Assembly: GCF_963678635.1 (NCBI RefSeq) | Contig: NC_087062.1 | Coordinates: 81,756,751 to 81,820,750 of the forward strand | Source: Symsagittifera roscoffensis | Taxonomy: Eukaryota > Xenacoelomorpha > Acoela > Convolutidae | Direction of reading: 5' to 3' | Length of the DNA: 64,000 bases | In this document: in pieces, positions 62,101 to 64,000 of the stretch | Layout: each line of letters begins with the position of its first letter | How positions within the stretch are numbered: the first letter of the stretch is position 1 | Program-made: the position numbers and the translations under genes | The notes under the pieces: model-generated | Told to the model about the DNA's origin: nothing | Database searches by the model: none | Seen by the model: the letters and a program-made list of their open reading frames with translations, nothing else

Positions 62101-63859
62101 AAAACATGCAGCTCCAAAATACCGCATCGTCAACCATTTGATCAGTCGGCTCTGAGAGTACGGCAATCATTTCTCCAAAATAAATGGCGAAGGTGGGAAA
62201 CGAACCACTGACCATTGTCGCCGCAATAATCGCCAGGATTATCCAATACCATTCGGGTGCGTTCAGTTTCATCAGGGCTCCGAAGCCTGGCTTCTTCGAG
62301 ACTTCTTCAACCTCGTTGTCAATGAGTGCTTCTTCGTCACTGCGTACTGAGGTAACCGACATTCTGGAGATTCGACCCAGCTTCTGGCTAGTCTTGTAGG
62401 AGTTCTGTCTGTTGTAGGCTGCCGAGTGCGCCATAGCTTGATTCTTCTCATCCTCAGTAGTTTCTAATGCGACATCAAAACATATACTAGACAGAAAATA
62501 AGGCTATTTCTAGAAGTAAAATTATTAAAAATGATAATTATTGGAGTGGTTAAAATTAATGCTAAAAAAACAAACTGTATCCAAGATGATTATTTGATAT
62601 CATTGTGTTTTGAAAAATCTATCTTTAAAAAAATTTCAAGGAAAATTAGTTCTTTTCAGAAATCGCGAATAAAGAGTTTCACTTCACAAAAAATTCGTGT
62701 TTTGGCTTCAGTTATTTATATGCACGTCTTTTTGACAACCGAGAAAATTTTTCTAACCCATAGATCGCAGATTCTGTTTTCTAACTAGACCAGCATACAC
62801 TCCATCCAGGGCCATAAGGGAATCATGGTCACCCTCCTCTTTGATCTCACCGCTGTCGAAGGCTATAATTTTGGTGGCGTTCTTGATCGTGGACAGTCGA
62901 TGGGCAATCACTATCGTGGTGCGACCTTTACTCGCCTTGTTCAGGGCATCTTGTACTACTTTCTCGCTTTCTGTATCCAGCGCAGATGTCGCTTCGTCCA
63001 GCAGCAGAATTGAGGGATTTCTATACGGGTCATAGTTAAAACTATTATTTCATAACGGTGATCCATCTCGTGTTCTCTTTTGAGCTTTCGCTGAATTTTA
63101 CTTATTGTTGTATTTTATTTGCCCTTTTAAAGAGCTCAATTAGCCATTTTTTTGCCCTTTTAAAGAGCTCCATTAGCCATTTTTTTGCGACATGAAATTT
63201 GTTTTGCAAAAGGAAATTTTGCCTCTGGCTATAAAGATCTTAGCTTTCTCCCAGATTCCCAGACTTAGTTACCCGTTTGGAAAGATTGTATATGACTTAC
63301 TGTTGTGATTCGAAAAGAAAATAAATTATAGGACTTTTTATCTAACTTATCTACTGTTGAAATGCTTTGAGAGAAATCAATTCCTGTGGAAATCTATTGA
63401 CTTTAGGCCGACTTTAGGACATGTAATTGCTATACTGGTTGCTTATGGAAATTTTTGATGCGTCTCGAATTGTCAGGACTTGCAATCGCTTGAACGTGGC
63501 CATTACAGCCAAATAGGATTACAAATTCAAACTGTAGAAGTCTGATTTTTGAAGTTGCATGTACCGTATTAGCGCTCTGGCGATTGCGATTCTCTGTTTC
63601 TGTCCCCCCGACAACTGGGTTCCCCTCTCCCCGACGTCGGTGTCGTATCCCTTCTCAAAGCCCACTATGAACTCGTGCGCATTGGCCATCTTCGCCGCCT
63701 CCTCCACCTCTTCCCGAGTAGCACCCTCTTTTCCGAACTGGATGTTTTCGGCGATCGTGTACCCGAACAGAACCGGCTCCTGACTCACGAGTCCAATTTG
63801 ACGTCTCAGCCATTGTATGTTCATAGATTTCACATTAATTCCATCTAATGTAACCTCAC
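52711..63859 (-). CDS. ABCB-type full transporter (P-glycoprotein family), 3' part
   Basis: Seven exons read right to left: 63565-63859, 63020-62758, 62463-61900, 60886-60635, 58971-58578, 54061-53799 and 53168-52711. All introns are GT-AG and the phases fit at every junction, giving about 829 residues. They cover NBD1 from just after Walker A, the linker, the whole second transmembrane domain and NBD2. Seen: NBD1 signature [15 protein letters not shown] and Walker [13 protein letters not shown]; linker with Arg/Ser-rich segment; TMD2; NBD2 Walker [11 protein letters not shown]-loop VSQEPTLF, signature [15 protein letters not shown], Walker [13 protein letters not shown] and H-loop IAHRLST. 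All ATP-binding motifs are intact. Full ABCB proteins export lipids and hydrophobic xenobiotics across the plasma membrane. The first half, with TMD1 and Walker A of NBD1, lies beyond 64000. Which ABCB paralogue it is cannot be told. Confidence 0.95.
53169..53798. other. ABCB intron with hAT MITE fragment
   Basis: A fragment at about 53487-53560 (TTTTTCGGCACGCGCCCCTA, then AGGCGCCTTCAGAA) matches the interior of the hAT MITE at 56385-56708. Nothing else recognisable. Confidence 0.55.
53799..54061 (-). CDS. ABCB exon with NBD2 Walker A
   Basis: Acceptor TTGTCCAG, donor GTCAGT, phase 2 to 1. Codes [28 protein letters not shown] and [13 protein letters not shown]. Confidence 0.95.
54560..54800. 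mobile_element. Foldback MITE, copy 2 (degenerate)
   Basis: AACAGGCGAGAGTTCCTAAC and TAACAGGTGACCACTCGTAA on the left and ATTGTTATGAAATGTCGCAT with GCTACGAACTGGCG on the right are decayed forms of the arms at 49.4-49.6 kb; the core TAAGCGCAGCGGAGCAAGCG is identical. Confidence 0.6.
55220..55885 (+). repeat. Direct duplication, two copies of about 270 bp, 380 bp apart
   Basis: Copies at about 55230-55500 and 55625-55885 share ATAAATCAACGGTTCAGCAT, GAAATAGTTAAAAGAGATCC, ATAATCATGATAGTA and TTGCAGG.CTCATATCCTTTT. They differ by scattered substitutions and small indels. Confidence 0.85.
55924..56166 (+). CDS. Small open frame of unknown status in ABCB intron
   Basis: 80 codons from ATG ([20 protein letters not shown] at the start, CVNILKEF at the end), directly after the second copy of the direct duplication and antisense to ABCB. 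The amino-acid mix looks protein-like and less AT-biased than its flanks. No homology is recognised; it may be the remnant of a transposon or retrocopied exon, or chance. Confidence 0.25.
   Translation: MFDKIHITMSQLQITDSEFFLKIPPGVLETTVLKQKMKKNAFWAIHAFMGEPVSSERISFQIETQAAKIDEICVNILKEF
56385..56708 (+). mobile_element. hAT-type MITE, complete, with target duplication
   Basis: 324 bp. Termini CAGAGGCGGATCTAGG and CCTAAATCCGCCCCTG are inverted repeats of the CAGGGGCGGAT type common to non-autonomous hAT elements in animals. Flanks TATCTTCT and TATCTGCT form an 8-bp target duplication with one mismatch, the hAT length. No transposase. Confidence 0.88.
57130..57815 (+). repeat. tRNA-derived SINE-like repeat, copy 4
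   Basis: Left part GCCTTGCGATAAACAGGGGT as at 28.4 kb, head CATATGGCGTAGAGGTAACG and CTTGTATTTCGAATGC, body CGGCTTAAAAG and TTGGCTTAGTGGC, and tail ATCGCAAGTGGTGTATCTGC followed by TTTGCCTCTGTGTAAAAC. Confidence 0.65.
58578..58971 (-). CDS. ABCB exon, TMD2 end to NBD2 start
   Basis: Acceptor GCATTTTCAG, donor GTTAGT, phase 1 to 2. Codes [39 protein letters not shown] and KGNIKFDNI, covering the last two membrane helices and entry to NBD2. Confidence 0.94.
58972..60634. other. ABCB intron with antisense tRNA-like SINE
   Basis: Holds a tRNA-Leu-like element on the minus strand (59840-60027). Short repeats around TTTAAATCATTTAAAAAACC occur at 59365-59400. The remainder is AT-rich with no signal. 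Confidence 0.6.
59840..60027 (-). repeat. tRNA-Leu-like SINE, antisense copy
   Basis: Minus strand: box A GTGGCCGAGCGGGTAGGGC, box B CAGATTCAAATCCG (60018-59962), then a T-rich body and the family tail GCGCAGCTTCGCCTCTGTGT near 59866-59847. The anticodon stem does not pair well, so a functional tRNA is unlikely. Confidence 0.65.
60635..60886 (-). CDS. ABCB exon, middle of TMD2
   Basis: Acceptor CATTTCAG, donor GTAAGC, phase 1 to 1. Codes [36 protein letters not shown] and [10 protein letters not shown], two membrane helices and a coupling segment. Confidence 0.95.
60887..61899. other. ABCB intron nearly filled by a foldback element
   Basis: The 1.0-kb intron contains the 708-bp TA-flanked foldback element (61163-61870), which ends only 30 bases from the upstream exon's donor. 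Confidence 0.8.
61163..61870. mobile_element. Mariner/Tc1-type foldback element, copy A
   Basis: Termini CAGTGCTGATTTAAATTATC followed by CGGACAAAA, and the exact reverse complement at the other end, flanked by TA on both sides as expected for Tc1/mariner targets. Long inverted arms of about 300 bp enclose a short centre. Each arm has a stretch open on its outward strand giving nearly the same peptide (with MGHF.FFQLIK and [12 protein letters not shown]), simply because the arms are inverted copies. No transposase is recognised. Confidence 0.88.
61900..62463 (-). CDS. ABCB exon, linker and first helices of TMD2
   Basis: Acceptor GCATTAG, donor GTTAGA, phase 1 to 1. Codes the linker ([20 protein letters not shown] with possible phosphorylation sites, then acidic [13 protein letters not shown]), [20 protein letters not shown], and [19 protein letters not shown]. 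Confidence 0.95.
62464..62757. other. ABCB short intron
   Basis: 294 bp, AT-rich, nothing inside. The left boundary depends on the donor chosen for the neighbouring exon (62757 or 62790). Confidence 0.7.
62758..63020 (-). CDS. ABCB exon, NBD1 Walker B to linker
   Basis: Acceptor CCGTATAG, phase 2 in, phase 1 out. Codes [36 protein letters not shown] and [11 protein letters not shown]. An alternative donor (GTCTAG at 62790) would also fit the phase but would cut off GLVRKQ, which looks conserved in the family. Confidence 0.92.
63021..63564. other. ABCB intron with a 38-bp tandem duplication
   Basis: TTTTGCCCTTTTAAAGAGCT with CAATTAGCCATTTT occurs twice in tandem at 63118-63188. Nothing else. 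Confidence 0.7.
63565..63859 (-). CDS. ABCB exon, NBD1 after Walker A to signature
   Basis: Acceptor TTTATTACAG, donor GTACAT, phase 1 to 2. Codes [40 protein letters not shown] and [17 protein letters not shown]. Confidence 0.95.
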
Positions 63860-63889
63860 CTGTAATAAACAATTCGTGTGTAATAGTCA

Positions 63890-63976
63890 ATGAAATAATT
63901 TTAATCGAATCTAGCAAAATCTGCTATTGAATTGCAACTTAGCAGATTTTGTTTGATTCGATTAAAATTATTTCAT
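63890..63976. repeat. Near-perfect 36-bp inverted repeat (hairpin)
   Basis: Arms 63890-63925 and 63941-63976 (ATGAAATAATTTTAATCGAA then TCTAGCAAAATCTGCT, and its complement) pair with two mismatches around a 15-base loop. It lies 30 bases upstream, in gene sense, of the acceptor of the ABCB exon at 63859. Confidence 0.9.
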
Positions 63977-64000
63977 CAACCATGTTTCAGAAGTTCAGTC

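Overview
The window is animal nuclear DNA, most likely from an invertebrate. The host part is AT-rich, with genes split by introns that obey GT-AG rules, and it carries metazoan-type PAN3, ARL2, ABCB and Kunitz-domain genes. It is packed with transposable elements. I cannot name the phylum from the sequence alone.

Region 1 (1 to about 18 kb, minus strand) is most of one very large Ty3/gypsy-type retroelement, visibly richer in GC than its surroundings. Reading right to left it has a 5' region with two minisatellites; a 2,514-codon gag-protease-RT-RNase H-integrase frame (14859-7315); after a frame change near 7504-7512, the integrase C-terminal module, an acidic linker and a domain resembling OARD1/TARG1-type macro domains (to 6051); then a second long coding block (5528 to beyond position 1) with an SGNH hydrolase domain, one in-frame TGA, a second degenerate SGNH-like domain and an unknown C-terminal part broken by two more frame changes. 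The far end and both LTRs are not seen. This multi-domain cargo is the most unusual thing in the window.

Region 2 (18.6-33.7 kb, plus strand) holds an uninterrupted ARL2 gene and then PAN3, the pseudokinase subunit of the PAN2-PAN3 deadenylase. PAN3 is spread over about eight exons. Its introns carry a Helitron-like element, a mariner-type foldback element, tRNA-derived repeats and, antisense, an apparently intact FLYWCH/MULE transposase gene.

Region 3 (33.7-51.2 kb) has no gene I can support. It is a mosaic of dispersed repeats: a second Helitron-like copy, tandem arrays, hAT and foldback MITEs, and tRNA-derived SINE-like repeats.

Region 4 (51.2-64 kb) has a small secreted Kunitz protein gene (plus) convergent with the 3' two-thirds of an ABCB/P-glycoprotein gene (minus). 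Seven ABCB exons with fully consistent splice phases run from inside NBD1, through the linker and TMD2, to the stop after NBD2. The 5' part lies beyond position 64000. Its introns hold an hAT MITE with matching 8-bp target duplications, a TA-flanked foldback element, a direct duplication and a near-perfect 36-bp hairpin.

The host genes have no evident shared pathway. ARL2, PAN3, Kunitz and ABCB are ordinary neighbours; the retroelement and the smaller elements form a separate, selfish layer.
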